Position numbers and translations under genes: made by a program | DNA from: Argentina anserina | Taxonomy: Eukaryota; Streptophyta; Magnoliopsida; Rosales; Rosaceae | NCBI RefSeq assembly: GCF_933775445.1 | Contig: NC_065878.1 | Span: 8,753,395-8,817,394 of the forward strand | Direction: 5' to 3' | DNA length: 64,000 nucleotides | Part shown: positions 1-12,485 of the stretch, one piece after another | Layout of the letters: each line of letters starts with the position of its first letter | Numbering within the stretch: the stretch's first letter is position 1 | Notes under the pieces: generated by a model | The model's input: only the letters and a program-made list of their open reading frames with translations | What the model was told of the DNA's origin: nothing | Databases searched by the model: none

Positions 1-63
1 AATTCGAGTATGTAACTATGAATATCTCCTCACTGATTTGTTTTTGCTGTGGGGTTTTTTTAG

Positions 64-3000
64 CGGTGTAGTGTGGGGGAGCCTCTGAGGTACGCGAACG
101 GGAGGCCGAGCGTTCCGATTCTCCGGAGCGACGAGGTGCTGCCGAACTTCCTGACGAGGACGAGTCCGGTGGTGAATGCAGCCGGCAAGGATGACACCAG
201 GCTCAGGATATTCTCTGGGACTGCGAACCCGGCGCTCTCTCAGGTATACTTTTTACATTTTCGGCAAGTTTTGTGGTTTTGAATTGTTCTAATAGGAATT
301 ACTGTGAGGTTGTATTGGTGAGGGAGGCATGTGAGTGCTTGTTTTGATGTTATTGTGACTTGTGTGTGATAATGTAGGGATGAGATCGCGGTAGGTTGAT
401 TAGACGGTGGGATGTAAAATTTAAAAGATCTGATGTGGTTGTTAGTGAACAAAGAGTGTTGAAAATATAACTAATGATCAGGTGCCGAACCGAGTAAGAC
501 TTATGTAGGATGAAAATAAACAAGACATAATGAGATAATTTATGATCAGAATTCATGTGGCTGGATTCTGGTGTAAGGAGACTCGGGTCTGGTTGATTTA
601 GAAAGGGGAATGATGATGTTGGAGGCTGTGTGGTTTTGATATATTTGTTTATAGACTTGGTACATGTTTATGTAGAGAGGGAGGGGTGGTTTGAATTCAT
701 TTTATTTTCTTTCTTGATGGTTTTTACTTGGCAATTGACTTGTTATCTTTTTTATTTTTATTTTCTGGTGGAGAATGGGAAGCAAGTGAATCGTGGCAGG
801 CCCAAGTTTTTCAATTTTATTTAGTTAAGATCTGTGTAGGTCACCCTTGCACAAAGAATGAAATAGAAGGCGGTTATATCATATGGGAAATTGAGTATGT
901 TGCGGGAACTCTAAACCCTAAACCTTTGCAAACTATTATATCTCTATGATGCTGAAAATTTGCCCTTTTAAATAGAAACCAGGATTTTCCATAAGAGAAG
1001 TTTATTGTGATGTACTTTCCTGCTTTATTAAATTTGATTTTCAGTGTGGTCATTTTGTGAGTTTGAATGACAAAACCTAGTTGAAAATAAGGTCTCAAGA
1101 ATAATAATAAGATAAAAAAATTAGAATTAGTTGAAGAGGGTAGCTAGTGTATCTGTTCAGATTGTGAATATTGATCCCAGTTTATTAAATGTTGAGATGT
1201 AAGGAAGATGAAAAAGCTAAGATGGATGATCCAAATTTCCAACATTGTAGGGACATTTTGGGTGATACCTCCTACTGATAATAGTGCGAATGGTTGTGTG
1301 GATTGTAGGATCTCATTACTAAAAAAGACTGTTTAAGATAGACTGTAAAATAACAAGTGACTGATCAAGACTTACATGGGATAATTGATACTAATAGATC
1401 TGCGAAGATCTAATAGCATAACGTTCTACTAGATTGAAATGTAGAATAAGAATTCATGCAGCCTGAATTCTATATACGAAGATTTTTTTTTTCAGTATAA
1501 GGTAGATTATTAAAATGGGCAGAAGCGGGATTTCTGAATCCACTTCTTTTTCTTTTCCCACTTTTTTTTTTCAATATTTAATGCTCAAGACCTGATTTTT
1601 ACTTGACTTTTGTCATTTTCACTGTAGCTCACTGTGTTACATGAATATGTAGCCTCCTTTGTCATGGATCTGAATTTCCGATGTTTCCATGGAAAAAACA
1701 ACTAAAAATGAGTCCATTTGGCCCTTTGTCTTCTGGTGTGGTTATGTTTGAAAAAGCTAATTCTAGAAGTATCAAGAAAATGCTTTCCATCCTGAAATTT
1801 ATAGTTCAGAATACCTAATGCAGTTGGGTAAATGTTGGAATTTTTGTAGAATTCTTCTTGTTCATGCTTTTAGCTAGACTGGTTGACATGAGGGATGATG
1901 TTTTTGTCCTTGGTTGGGTTTTAAAGAAAACATGTTTAACATAGACTGAATAAGTTATATATGTCCCAGGTCATTCCCGTCAAAGCAAACATTATAAATT
2001 TTTTTATACAGAATCTCTTCCATGGAGTTGTATTCTACCAAAGAAATAAGAGCATAGTATGTGTATCTTAACCACTTTAAATGAACTGATTTCTGCTTTT
2101 TGATAGGAAATTGCATGCTACATGGGTCTTGAACTTGGAAAGATTAAGATAAAGCGCTTCGCTGACGGAGAGATATATGTTCAGTTGCAAGAAAGTGTCA
2201 GAGGGTGTGACGTATATCTTGTTCAACCGACATGTCCTCCTGCAAATGAGAACCTCATGGAGCTTTTGATAATGATTGATGCATGTCGGAGGGCGTCAGC
2301 CAAGAACATTACTGCTGTGATTCCATATTTTGGATATGCCAGGGCTGATAGAAAGGTAAATGAATAGAAGAAGCAACGAAACCGGAAATTTTTTTCATCT
2401 CTGGTGCATTGCTCGACTCTCATATGTTTCAGAGCTTTGATAATGATTGATGATTGTACTAGGGTCCCCAGTAATATTTTGACTAAATACTGTTCAGATG
2501 CAGAGTTGTTCATTTATACCACCCATGGGCCGGAGTTATTTGTCTTCATTTTATCCACTTGTAGATTGTGGCCTTAAGATCACACAACAAATTAGTGTTG
2601 GGTTAGGTATTTCTAGGGATTGTTAACGTGTGAAACTTGAAATTGGTACCTCATTTCTCCGTTTAAAAAGATACTACCTTCATCCACTTTCTTGCCTCTT
2701 CTGTGATATGTGTGATCCAATGAGTGTTGGTTCAAACTTAGAGAATTATATATATAGAGTCCCATGCGTAAGAGTTATCCCTTTCTTAGAGAAGAAAAAT
2801 GTGTGGCATTTTAGTATCTTCCTGAATCATAAGGTCTAGATCCAAAATTAGAATTTAATCCTTGCAACAATTAGCAAAACCAGAAATAGTTTACCATTTA
2901 ATTGTCTTATTCTTATTAAATTTATGCGACTATTTGATTACAGGTATGGGTATCCTAGTGTTTAAACACTGTTTGTGTATTTTTTTAGGTGATGTTTGCA

Positions 3001-6000
3001 TGGCTGAATGGTTTTTGACTTGGCTGATCCCTTTTCTTGTTAACAACATATATGTGAATTTATCCTTATTGGTGAAAACATAAGTTGGATCCTCATATGG
3101 AGTTCTTCGGCTGTACTAAGAAACTTTTCTACAGTAGCAGTAAGGTTGCTGATGAATGCCATATATACTTGGTAAATAGTTAGTTTCACACTTGGATCCA
3201 AATTAGAAGCATTCTGAATCGCTCAACACACGTGCAAAAGGCCGCACATGATCGATACATGTTTTCCTCAATTTGTTCCCACTATCCCATGTCTCTTTCA
3301 CAGTTTGATTTTTTTTCCTTTTTCTGTAATTTTTTTTTTGTATTTACTGTAAAATCTGTTTTCTTTGTTTATCAGAATTAGCCAATACAGGGACAGATTT
3401 GACAGTTCTCTGCTGAAGCTTTCCTACACCTGGCTTTCTAATATTAGAGATAAAATTTATACTTTTAACTCCTCAAATAGTAGCTTGTACAATGTTTCCG
3501 TGCTTAATTACAATATTCTGTAATGACTCACAAATTTTGGCCAGTTTGAATTTTGAGTTCTTGATTTCAAATTTGTTTTGATTATTAACTATAAGTACTC
3601 TTTGTTTCAGACTCAAGGGCGTGAATCTATTGCTGCCAAACTCGTTGCAAATTTGATCACTGAAGCTGGTGCAAATCGTGTTCTTGCATGTGATCTTCAT
3701 TCTGGTCAATCGATGGGATACTTTGATATTCCCGTCGATCATGTATATGGTCAGGTAACAATTTTTCAGTACTTGGGGGCATTTCTGTTCATACACCATC
3801 AATTAGGCTGTTTGATTCTTACAAGATTCTTCAGTCCTTTACTTGGCAACTAGGAATGATTATGTGTATGTATGTATTTTAAAAGAGACATTTCCTGTAC
3901 TAGTGATAAAATTGTATGTTGAAACAATTTTTTCGAAACTACTGCTAGAATGTTAGGGATAACATTGTAAGTGTCTTTAGCTTTTATTTGTGTGCATCTC
4001 CTGCTTTGATGTACATGTTTTTATTGTAAGATCAGTTCTGTATTTGTGCCTATCCACTCGGTCCACTGCTGGAATGGTTAAGGCACTGTAAATGATTGTA
4101 GGACAGATGGAATTAAGACAGATAGTGTGTCTAGGCTTATGCTTGCGCTCAGTAAGCCCAAATACTAGAGTTAAAAATCTCAATTGTAAGCTATAAGTGG
4201 CGACTGTACATTCTAAAATAATAAGCCTTGTTTAAGAAACACAGATTTGCTAACAAACAAAGGAAAAAAGATGCAGTATGGCCAAAATTTATTGACTCTA
4301 CAGTATATGGTATATTAGTTTTGAGACTTAATTTTCCTTGGTCTTGTTGTGCTTCTGTCTGGGGTAAAACATATGCTAGTTTAAGGGTTAGGATTGTGTC
4401 TTTCTGAGTGCAATAAAGTTGTTAAGAAGTTTGTCTCTGCTTTTTTGTTAAATAGATTTTTGGCCTCCACTTTTACTGAATTTATTTAATGATACATACG
4501 GTCAAAGTTCTGTTCGGATTGTAATGATTTTTTAAATGTTTTTATTATGTTTAATCAGCCTGTTATACTTGATTACCTCGCCAGCAAGACTATCTGTTCC
4601 GATGATTTGGTAGTGGTCTCACCCGATGTTGGGGGCGTTGCTAGAGCCCGTGCTTTTGCAAAGAAATTATCTGATGCTCCTCTGGCAATTGTTGATAAAA
4701 GGCGGCATGGGCACAATGTGGCAGAGGTATGAACTATTTTACATGAGGCTGATATCTATTTCAGAATTGCACTTTAATCATTTTTCATCATAACTCATCA
4801 ATATTTTAGGTAAATTGTTGCCGTTCAGTTCTATGGTTCTATATAGTGATAATTATTTTGACCCTCACATTGCTAAACCTTAGGCCCTGCATTACTGATT
4901 CCATGGAAGTCGTTATATTTCCTAACCTCCTTATCGTGTTACTTGAAATTTTATGTAAAAGAAATGAATGAAGCTAGACTCTACCAGTAGTGGCTGTAGG
5001 AATGAGAGTTTTCCTAACATCCATTTGTCATTTGACTATCCTCTTAGTCTCTTAATATCTTCTGAATGCTGTTCTTAAAAAATAAATAAACACAGACTAC
5101 TAAATGTGCTAGAGATCTCCGAGAGGACCACTCTAAACAAGTAAACAGCAGTCTGTATAACGAAGGACTTGAGAGAAATTCTCAAAATAAAAACCAAAAG
5201 CTATTAATAATGTAGTAAAAGGTTGTTTGGTAAGCTCTGCATTTTCTAAAAAAGTTTCTCAATTTTCACATTGACACTTTTATGATTCTGCTTTTAATTA
5301 ACTATTTTAGTTTTTTTTTAAAATTTTTCATCATATTGTCCTTAAATCATTGAAGTCTCAAGCAAAGGATTGTTATTAAAATATTCATAAGATTTTCTGT
5401 TTTGGTCAGTTCATTGTAGAATGTATCTGTATTGCAGGTGATGAACTTGATAGGTGATGTGAAGGGAAAAGTAGCTGTCATGGTTGATGACATGATTGAT
5501 ACAGCTGGTCAGTTTACATACTGTAATCCGTTGTATAAAATAGAAATTATACTAGCACCTTCATAAAGATTCTGTCAAATAAAATTGAACAGTACATATC
5601 ATCTTGAGCTTGCTTGTGATTGTAAATTTGAATTTTGGAAAATTCATAATCTGCAGAGTTAGATGAGAGAGGTCTTTGGAAATTGATTAGTTAAATTGTA
5701 AATGGCCGTGCTAAAAAAAACCTGTATATATCTTTTTTTGAAGAAAAGAAGAAGACTACTAAAAGTACTAGAAACCATTGTTGGTATCTCTACCATGGAT
5801 CTGGGTGTAATTAGATTTAAGTTTCTCTATAAATACAACTTGAAAAGGACTTTCAACTGTATAACAAGATGGACTTTCAACTGCCCATTAAAAGCATCGT
5901 GGTGGCATGGGGGCATGGGGCAATGGACTATTCTTCATTTGGTAATCTTTTAGGTGGTTTAACTTGGCTGTCTTGCATTATCCTACTCCGGGTGATAGTC

Positions 6001-8799
6001 TGCAAAATCAGATGTTAAGGCTGTCGTAACTGTTGTGAGGATTCAATTTTCATTGCCTTTGCATTTATTAGTGGCTGTTCTCGGAGACTAGCGTGAAATG
6101 TACCTACATTTAGGTTTTGTCATTCCTGCAATTCCAGTTATTGATTTTCCAATTTATATTTCTGCATAATCATTATCGATTCTTGTCCAATTTTATTGTA
6201 TCCGTCTACTTTTCTGCTGTATGATCAATAAAGCGGGTCAGATTTGGTTTTGCTGTTGTCATTAATGCAGTTTACTAAGTTGGTTCATTATAGAAATTAT
6301 CTTAACTCATTCCGTGCAAATTTGTTCAATTTATGTTGCAAGCTTCGCAACATCTCCTTTGCACATCCCGTAACCATTTAGCTATGACTATGACATGCTA
6401 TGACAGTATTCCTTCACTATCATGGGATATAAAACTGATTGATGTTCTTATAGTTGTTGGCGTTCATTATTAGTCTCTGCGGCTATATTCTTGGTCGTTG
6501 TTCTTGCAATAAACTTATATTGTTTGGATGATGGGTTATAGGAACTATCTCGAAAGGTGCAGAATTACTACATCAAGAGGGTGCCAGGGAAGTCTATGCA
6601 TGCAGTACACATGCTGTTTTTAGGTATGTGTTACTTTCATAGTGCTTGAATGCCACTTTTATTCTTTTAGTATGACATAAATAGAATGTCTATTCAGCAG
6701 AATATGATAATTTCCACCAATATCAGCATCCTTGGTATTGTTTTTTGTTGATTTTGTTTGCTTCATATTGAATTTATCGTGAGAGGATCTCTCGTAAGTG
6801 TAGCTTGCTCATTAGTGGGTGGTTCCTGGTTTGAGTAGCAGTAGTCTTCTTGGTCAAATCAGAGGTGTGGATGTGTATGTCAAATTATCATCCCAACTAC
6901 TGATCATACATACTTTGGAGTAGGATCTTCAGTGGTTTTGAGTTAGATTAGAAACTTGAAATGCCACTGTGGATGTGAATTCTTTGACAGTTGATATTTA
7001 AAAACCACTTTCGGGATCTTCCTTGAGCAATTTATAGTTTAATTTCTAGCTCACAATTTATAGTTTAATTTCTAGCTCATTGAAGATTGCAGTTGTAGTA
7101 GCAGTTCAACCTGGGCTCGATTGTAGGGGTTCATAGGTTTGTTGATTTTTTTATAGGCCATACTATTAGGATCTAGGATGCCCAAGGGGGAAAAACTACA
7201 AAAGACATTCTCGAAAGTGTTAAATTAGTCCAGAGGGAAACAATATGCCCAATCTGAGTTTAAGGTCCTCTCAGGCTCTATGATTTGCTGATTCATACGT
7301 ATACCTGACTAACATTGTCCCAGTTGATTCTAGTTTGGTCTGACAAATAGTACGACTGTCTATGGATCCAGGGTTCATGTACCTACTCTTTTCATTTTTA
7401 CTTTAACAAATCCATAGCGGGCCATTTTGGTGCTTTATATGATTACTTCATACCTACCTTTTGTCTTTAATCTACCAAGTTACAAATTCTTGCGTGGCTG
7501 CTAGCATATAGAATAATCAATTCTGATTGAAATGCTATTGTGGGAATTCCATTTTCTGTATTTGTTCAGAATAGTGGGCTATTCTCATTTAGGAATTCTC
7601 TCTGGTGTATTTGGAACTAAGCTATGACTGTTAGATCTGTGCTTTGAGAGGTGCCTCTGCAAATCTTTTTACATTCAGAAATTAACATTTCTGTTTTCTT
7701 ATATATGCTACATCATAATTATTTTTCCATTTCATACTCTGAAATAAGCATCATGTACGAGGAGCTCATAGAAGTAGACCGGTAGTGTGGCTTTGGCTGA
7801 AATTTGTTTTTCTTTTTGTTTGCATAGGGATATTTTGGGGTATTTGGGCAGTAATATACTGATTACAATTGTGTGGTGTGTAGCTGTGGACCACGATTTG
7901 GTCTGCTGCAAGGAAAGCGATTTGATGATATGGGAGAGAAGATTAATTTGGTTGCCACAAAATAAGTCTTTAACTTCTCTTTAGCATCATGGTCTAGATA
8001 TTTTTATCGATGTTTTCTTTATTGTAAATTATATTATTTTATTAGGGTTTAAAACGGATGGTGATTCTTGTCTTGTGTCCATTTTCATTCCTCTAAATAT
8101 CATTGTTTCTATGGTTTTATAGTACCTTAAGTAATCACTCAAATAGTCTGCATTTTCTTCCCTGCCCTTGCTATCATGGAGGTCTGGAAGTGACCTTTTT
8201 AAAAAAAAAATTAGAATCGATCTGGAGTTTATGTCCGCACTAAAAAGGCCTATAAGCCTATGGTAATTTATAACTTTTTTTTTGGTAATAAAAAGGAATC
8301 AATAGAAATATCCCAGCTGCATCTATGATATAAATGCAGTATCACTAGTTGAGTGACATCTTATGGAAAGGAATAAGTTTCTTTGTAAACCGTTTATTTG
8401 GTGTTTACCCTCTTTTTCTTTTTTGGTTACACGGGGCACAAAGGTGTTTACCCTCTTTGCTGAGTTATTAATCATGGATGTGGGATTCTTTTCTTAACCC
8501 ATGGTTGCAGTGCAGTTGGATGCCAGCATACTCTTTCCCAAATTAATTATTGGACTATAAGAATGAATGTAGTAGTTATGCTTAACTGAGTATTTACTTT
8601 CATCTATCATTTTTGCAGTCCTCCTGCTATAGAGAGGTTGTCAAGTGGTTTGTTCCAAGAGGTGATCATAACAAATTCTATTCCAGTGTCTGAGCAGAAC
8701 TACTTTCCCCAGCTAACTGTCCTGTCAGTAGCAAATCTTCTCGGAGAGACCATATGGCGTGTGCATGATGACTGTTCTGTGAGTAGCATATTTCAGTAA
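64..8799 (+). CDS. PRS: Ribose-phosphate pyrophosphokinase (PRPP synthetase), class I, plastid type; 5' end missing
   Basis: This enzyme makes 5-phosphoribosyl-1-pyrophosphate from ribose-5-phosphate and ATP, feeding purine, pyrimidine, histidine, tryptophan and NAD synthesis. Seven exons are visible: 64-243, 2107-2355, 3611-3754, 4559-4726, 5438-5507, 6542-6623 and 8619-8799 (TAA at 8797). All joins are GT-AG and keep one frame, giving 357 residues. Landmarks in order are [11 protein letters not shown], the FADGEIYVQ segment, the flexible catalytic loop YARADRKTQGRESI (split exactly at an intron), [17 protein letters not shown], and the PRPP-binding loop [12 protein letters not shown] (split between exons 5438-5507 and 6542-6623). 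The protein ends in VSSIF-Q. The segment at 64-200 is poorly conserved and lies before the catalytic domain, as in plastid PRS1/PRS2-type proteins. The initiator and transit peptide must be upstream. The acceptor at 62-63 follows a T-run. Assignment to PRS1 or PRS2 cannot be settled. No disruption was seen. Confidence 0.97.
244..2106 (+). other. PRS intron (1.86 kb), no insert recognised
   Basis: AT-rich intron between the [11 protein letters not shown] exon and the next exon, with GT-AG ends. No transposon ends, RNA gene or alternative exon was recognised. The other introns (2356-3610, 3755-4558, 4727-5437, 5508-6541, 6624-8618) are similar and also appear free of recognisable mobile DNA, unlike the intergenic space. 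Confidence 0.8.
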
Positions 8800-10282
8800 A
8801 ATTGGCTTCTTATGATTAGGAATGGAATTAGTCCCACCCTGTTACATCAAACAAATATAATTCATTTATTTATTCAATTGTATATGGTTGGCATTATACA
8901 AAGCCTTGTCCTCCAATCAACTGGTGAAATGGGATCCTGTTGAAATAGAATCACCTATATGAAGCCACTTCCATTCTTTACTTATATCTCATCTTCTTCG
9001 TCCTTTTTTTTCTTTTTCAATTTTTCCTGTTTCTCAATTCTATGTTCTCAACCATCCGACTGTAGTTGTATACTTTATTTGGAACAGGATAATGTTTGCA
9101 CCTTGTATTGTTTCCCTAAGAAAACAAGCTGAGAGTTTATTGATTTTGTATTTGTCAGGGTGGCTATGAACCCTATTCCACCTTGGGCATTGATTGATCA
9201 ATTCCTGTTTGCGGTCTCCCCTCCAGGTTCCTTTACTGTTGTATTTGTTACCTTGTTGGCGCATGTTTGTTAATAGCAAAACAAATTTTTTAACAGCTTC
9301 GTTTTTTCCTTTCTTTTTCACAACTTTGCTCGATTTGAGGTTGATGTGCTTGAATTTGAATTACACAGGACTAATCATATCTTATTTTCCTTATTGGATC
9401 TAGTTGGTGAACCAGGGTATATCTATATAGACAGCACAGTTGTTCACACTCCAAATTCCCTATTATGCTATGCTTGTGTTTTGAATTTTGCACATTACTA
9501 AACAAGTTATGTTGTACCCCATTACAATTCTTGAACAAACAAATGCATTCATTTCGCCACTACCACTACCAGTACTGGTGAAATGATGTAATTAGAATAC
9601 TTGTTGTAAGGGTTGTAGCATTGAATTTTTTATATTTTTTTTTCGGTTTCTAATCAAATGTAAACCCATAGTGGCGTGCCAAAATATTCATCGTCTGAGC
9701 AAAATCAAGTCACCCTGATTCAGTATTACAAACCCTATAGACTTGTTTAGATCAAAGCTTTATCGTCTGAGCTGCACTTGTATTCTATAGAGTTCTTGGT
9801 GGTAAAGAGTTGAATTGGACGGCCGTGGGTTCGAGTTGATTAGGATTGCCCACAAAGAAGACCATAGGGTTGAACTGGTTATTTCCAGAAGAACCACATC
9901 GTATTCTAGAGATAGATGGTTAGTCACATCGTCATTTTAACTCCAGTTCGTTCATTTGAAAACAAGTTTGTGTATTTTCTTAAATTATGCATTTGGGTGG
10001 CAAGTGGTTGTGAACCAGTTCAGCTCCTTGTAACTAAATCTTTTACAGGGCGTGCCTAATGCTTTACTGGCTGCTTACGGCCATTTTATTCATCTATAGG
10101 GGACTCTTCAGGGTTAGAGTTTTTATATTTTGCAATAATAAATTAGGGTCGGGATTTGTGCAAGTTGAATCTAGTTCTTTATTTAGGTTTGGCTAACATG
10201 GCTTTCATCTGTTGTAGCTAGGGTATCTTGATGAGTCGTGCGTATGATGCAATCTTATGTTTTCATCTAATGCATTTGACAC
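8800..10282. other. PRS 3' flank and intergenic DNA
   Basis: The 3' untranslated region should start at 8800, but no convincing poly(A) signal could be chosen. Around 9780-9840 there is a weak tRNA-like pair of boxes (TGGTGGTAAAGAGTTG followed by GGGTTCGAGTT), which might be an old SINE fragment. Nothing else was recognised. Confidence 0.4.
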
Positions 10283-11431
10283 CAGGCACGGATGTAGAGG
10301 TGGGCTGGGGTCTGCTGCAGTCAACCTCATTTTTTTTAAGGGAAGCTCAAATTTTACTACATGTTAGAGCATAAGAAAAAAAATAGAGATTAGAAAAAGT
10401 CGAGACTCTGTATCTCCTCCACTACTCCGCTCTCTCTCCTCTCAGTTCTTTACAGCTCTTTGTCTCTCTAAAATTCTAATTACTCTATTAGGAAAATCTT
10501 CATCCTTAATCCTATTAATTAAACAATCTCAGGTATTGACTGATTCGTATCTATTTCTCATAGTAGTTTTTTGACGAATTGAGTTTGTGAATTAGGTTTC
10601 CAAGATTTGTTAATCTGATTGTTTATTAAGGATGGTTGTTGTAATGTTGTTATTTGTTAAGATTTATTGATATAGTGATATTGATAAAAGATTTAAAATT
10701 AGGCAGAATGTTCAAGTATTTAATGTCGTATTTGATTTTCAATTGATGGAACTGAATACTAGATTTAATGAGAAAGCAAGGGAGCTTTTGGTTCTTAGTT
10801 TTTCATTAGATCCTCGATTTGATTTCCAATCATTTGACGTTGACAACATTTGTAATTTGCTGAGAAATTTATCCTCATGATGTGCCTAATTTGGATGATT
10901 TAAGAACTGAATTGGAGCATTTTGAGTATCAATTCTCTGAACTTGAGAGATTTCAGAATCTCTGCACAATTTCAGAGTTGTGTCAAAAATTTGTTAGAAC
11001 AAGAACACCATTTATGTTAATTGAAAGACTGGTCTGTTTAGTGATGACTCAACCTGTTTCTATAGCTACAACAGAGAGAGTTTTTTCAACTGTGAAGATG
11101 ATTAAAAACCGACTTCGAACTAAGATGAGTGATGATTTTGTTGTTGATTTAATGACAGTGCATATGGAGAAAGACATTGTTGATACTATTGATTATATTG
11201 TGTTATCGATGAGTTTTATGCTTTAAATAAACAAATGGTACAATTTAAGTAGTTTAATTTGTATTTGTATTGCATATTTGACTTTGAATGATATATATGT
11301 GTGTTATTAGGTGATATCGATATTCTTTGAAAACAAGATATACTATGTCAATTTTTTTTTGCAAAATAACTTTGTTCATTACATAAAGCAAATCCAGCTC
11401 ACCCAGGTTTTCATTCCTAGATCCGTCCCTA
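10283..11431 (+). mobile_element. hAT transposon, internally deleted, with 8-bp TSD
   Basis: The left end reads CAGGCACGGATGTAG and the right end, read on the minus strand, TAGGGACGGATCTAG: imperfect 15-bp terminal inverted repeats matching at 12 positions. TTTGACAC is duplicated directly outside both ends (10275-10282 and 11432-11439), the 8-bp duplication expected of hAT elements. Inside is only the C-terminal part of a hAT transposase, so the 1149-bp element is a deletion derivative that would depend on a transposase in trans. Confidence 0.9.
10707..11226 (+). pseudogene. hAT transposase C-terminus (TTF/ZMYM1-like), frameshifted
   Basis: Reading from a possible acceptor at 10705-10706, the frame gives LMELNTRFNEKARELLVLS and SLDPRF. 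It then hits a stop near 10878, where a one-base shift joins it to YPHDVPNLDDL and a 114-codon reading frame. That frame includes RLVCLVMTQPVSIATTERVFS and KNRLRTKMSDD, the classic hAT C-terminal dimerisation domain of the plant TTF-type/zinc-finger MYM-like transposases. The N-terminal zinc finger, DUF4371-like part and catalytic core are absent. It lies inside the TSD-flanked element and is the remnant of its transposase. It is not a functional protein because of the frameshift and the missing catalytic residues. Confidence 0.85.
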
Positions 11432-11590
11432 TTTGACACCCTAGTTTCTTCAGAAAAAAAAATTCATCTATATCTTCTCTTATCACTCGTCATTGACCTA
11501 AATAGACAATTTTATCGATTAATTTGAGATCCTGTAATATGCACAGTTGTTAGTTAGAGATAATGGTCACCTTTGCTTGGTAGATATATA

Positions 11591-11722
11591 TGTACAGACA
11601 AGCCTGCTCACCTGCGGGACTAAGATTGAGAGACAAAATGAGACGATTGATCAATAACCATTAGATTTTGAATGAGTGAAATCCGAGAGTTGTGTTTCTC
11701 TTTTATTCATTCCACTTCGTTT

Positions 11723-11776
<54 letters not shown>

Positions 11777-12420
11777 CTCCTTTTATATATGGGCTCTCTA
11801 CAACTCTGTACATTTTCACATTTCTCTTCAAGTCTTCTACAATCCTAAGCGTCAGCGAGAATGTGATGGAGGCAGTGCATGCTCCGTATGACTTCGAAAA
11901 GTAGTGGAGGTGATATAGTTGATCTGGGGTCACTTCAATATTGTTAATTTCATTGTTTACAATCAAACTTATGCATTTGGGTTTTATGGGTTTCAGTTGA
12001 ATTGTTGTATGTAGTTGATTGGGAATAGGTTCTAGTAAGTTATCTTGTTTTCATTTTTTTGCTTACCTAAAATCATTGTTTCTGGGTTGAATCCATATCC
12101 AGAATATTTCCTTAATTTTTGAATTATGAATATCTAAAATCAATGCAAGAGTATAATACAACAAGTAAGAAAGAAATCTTGAATTTGAAATAACTCACCC
12201 CCTTGATTCCAACAAAAATTACTTGATGTAGAGAATACCTAGAAGAATAAAAAGGGGAGATCAGAGAGGAAGAGAGAGAAAAGGAGAGGCGGAGTTGTGG
12301 GTTATGGATAGATCAACATAAACTTATTTCAACCCTTTGATTTCACTCATTTAGATCTAACGGCTATAAATCACATGTCCCTTATACTTAGTCCTGCATG
12401 TGAGCAGCCTCGTATGTACA
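11591..12420. mobile_element. MITE-like element with ~100-bp terminal inverted repeats
   Basis: The sequence from 11591 (TGTACAGACAAGCCTGCTCA) returns in inverse orientation ending at 12420 (minus strand TGTACATACGAGGCTGCTCA). Similarity continues inward through GCAGGACTAAG, ATGAGTGAAATC and a CT/GA-rich tract near each inner boundary. The 830 bp holds no coding sequence beyond chance frames. A clear target-site duplication was not found (flanks are TA-rich), so the superfamily is undecided. Long TIRs suggest a Mutator-type MITE. Confidence 0.65.
11728..11773. repeat. (CT)n microsatellite
   Basis: A pure CT run of about 23 units inside the left half of the MITE. It creates spurious Leu-Ser reading frames in both strands. 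Confidence 0.98.
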
Positions 12421-12485
12421 AATATTAACTGAAACATAGAAATATAGATTAAAAGGTACTTATATCTCTCATGATTTACATATGA

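Noticed and set aside
11676..11966. Open frames over the CT microsatellite on both strands
   Set aside because: They are Ser-Leu or Arg-Glu runs caused by the CT repeat inside a MITE.
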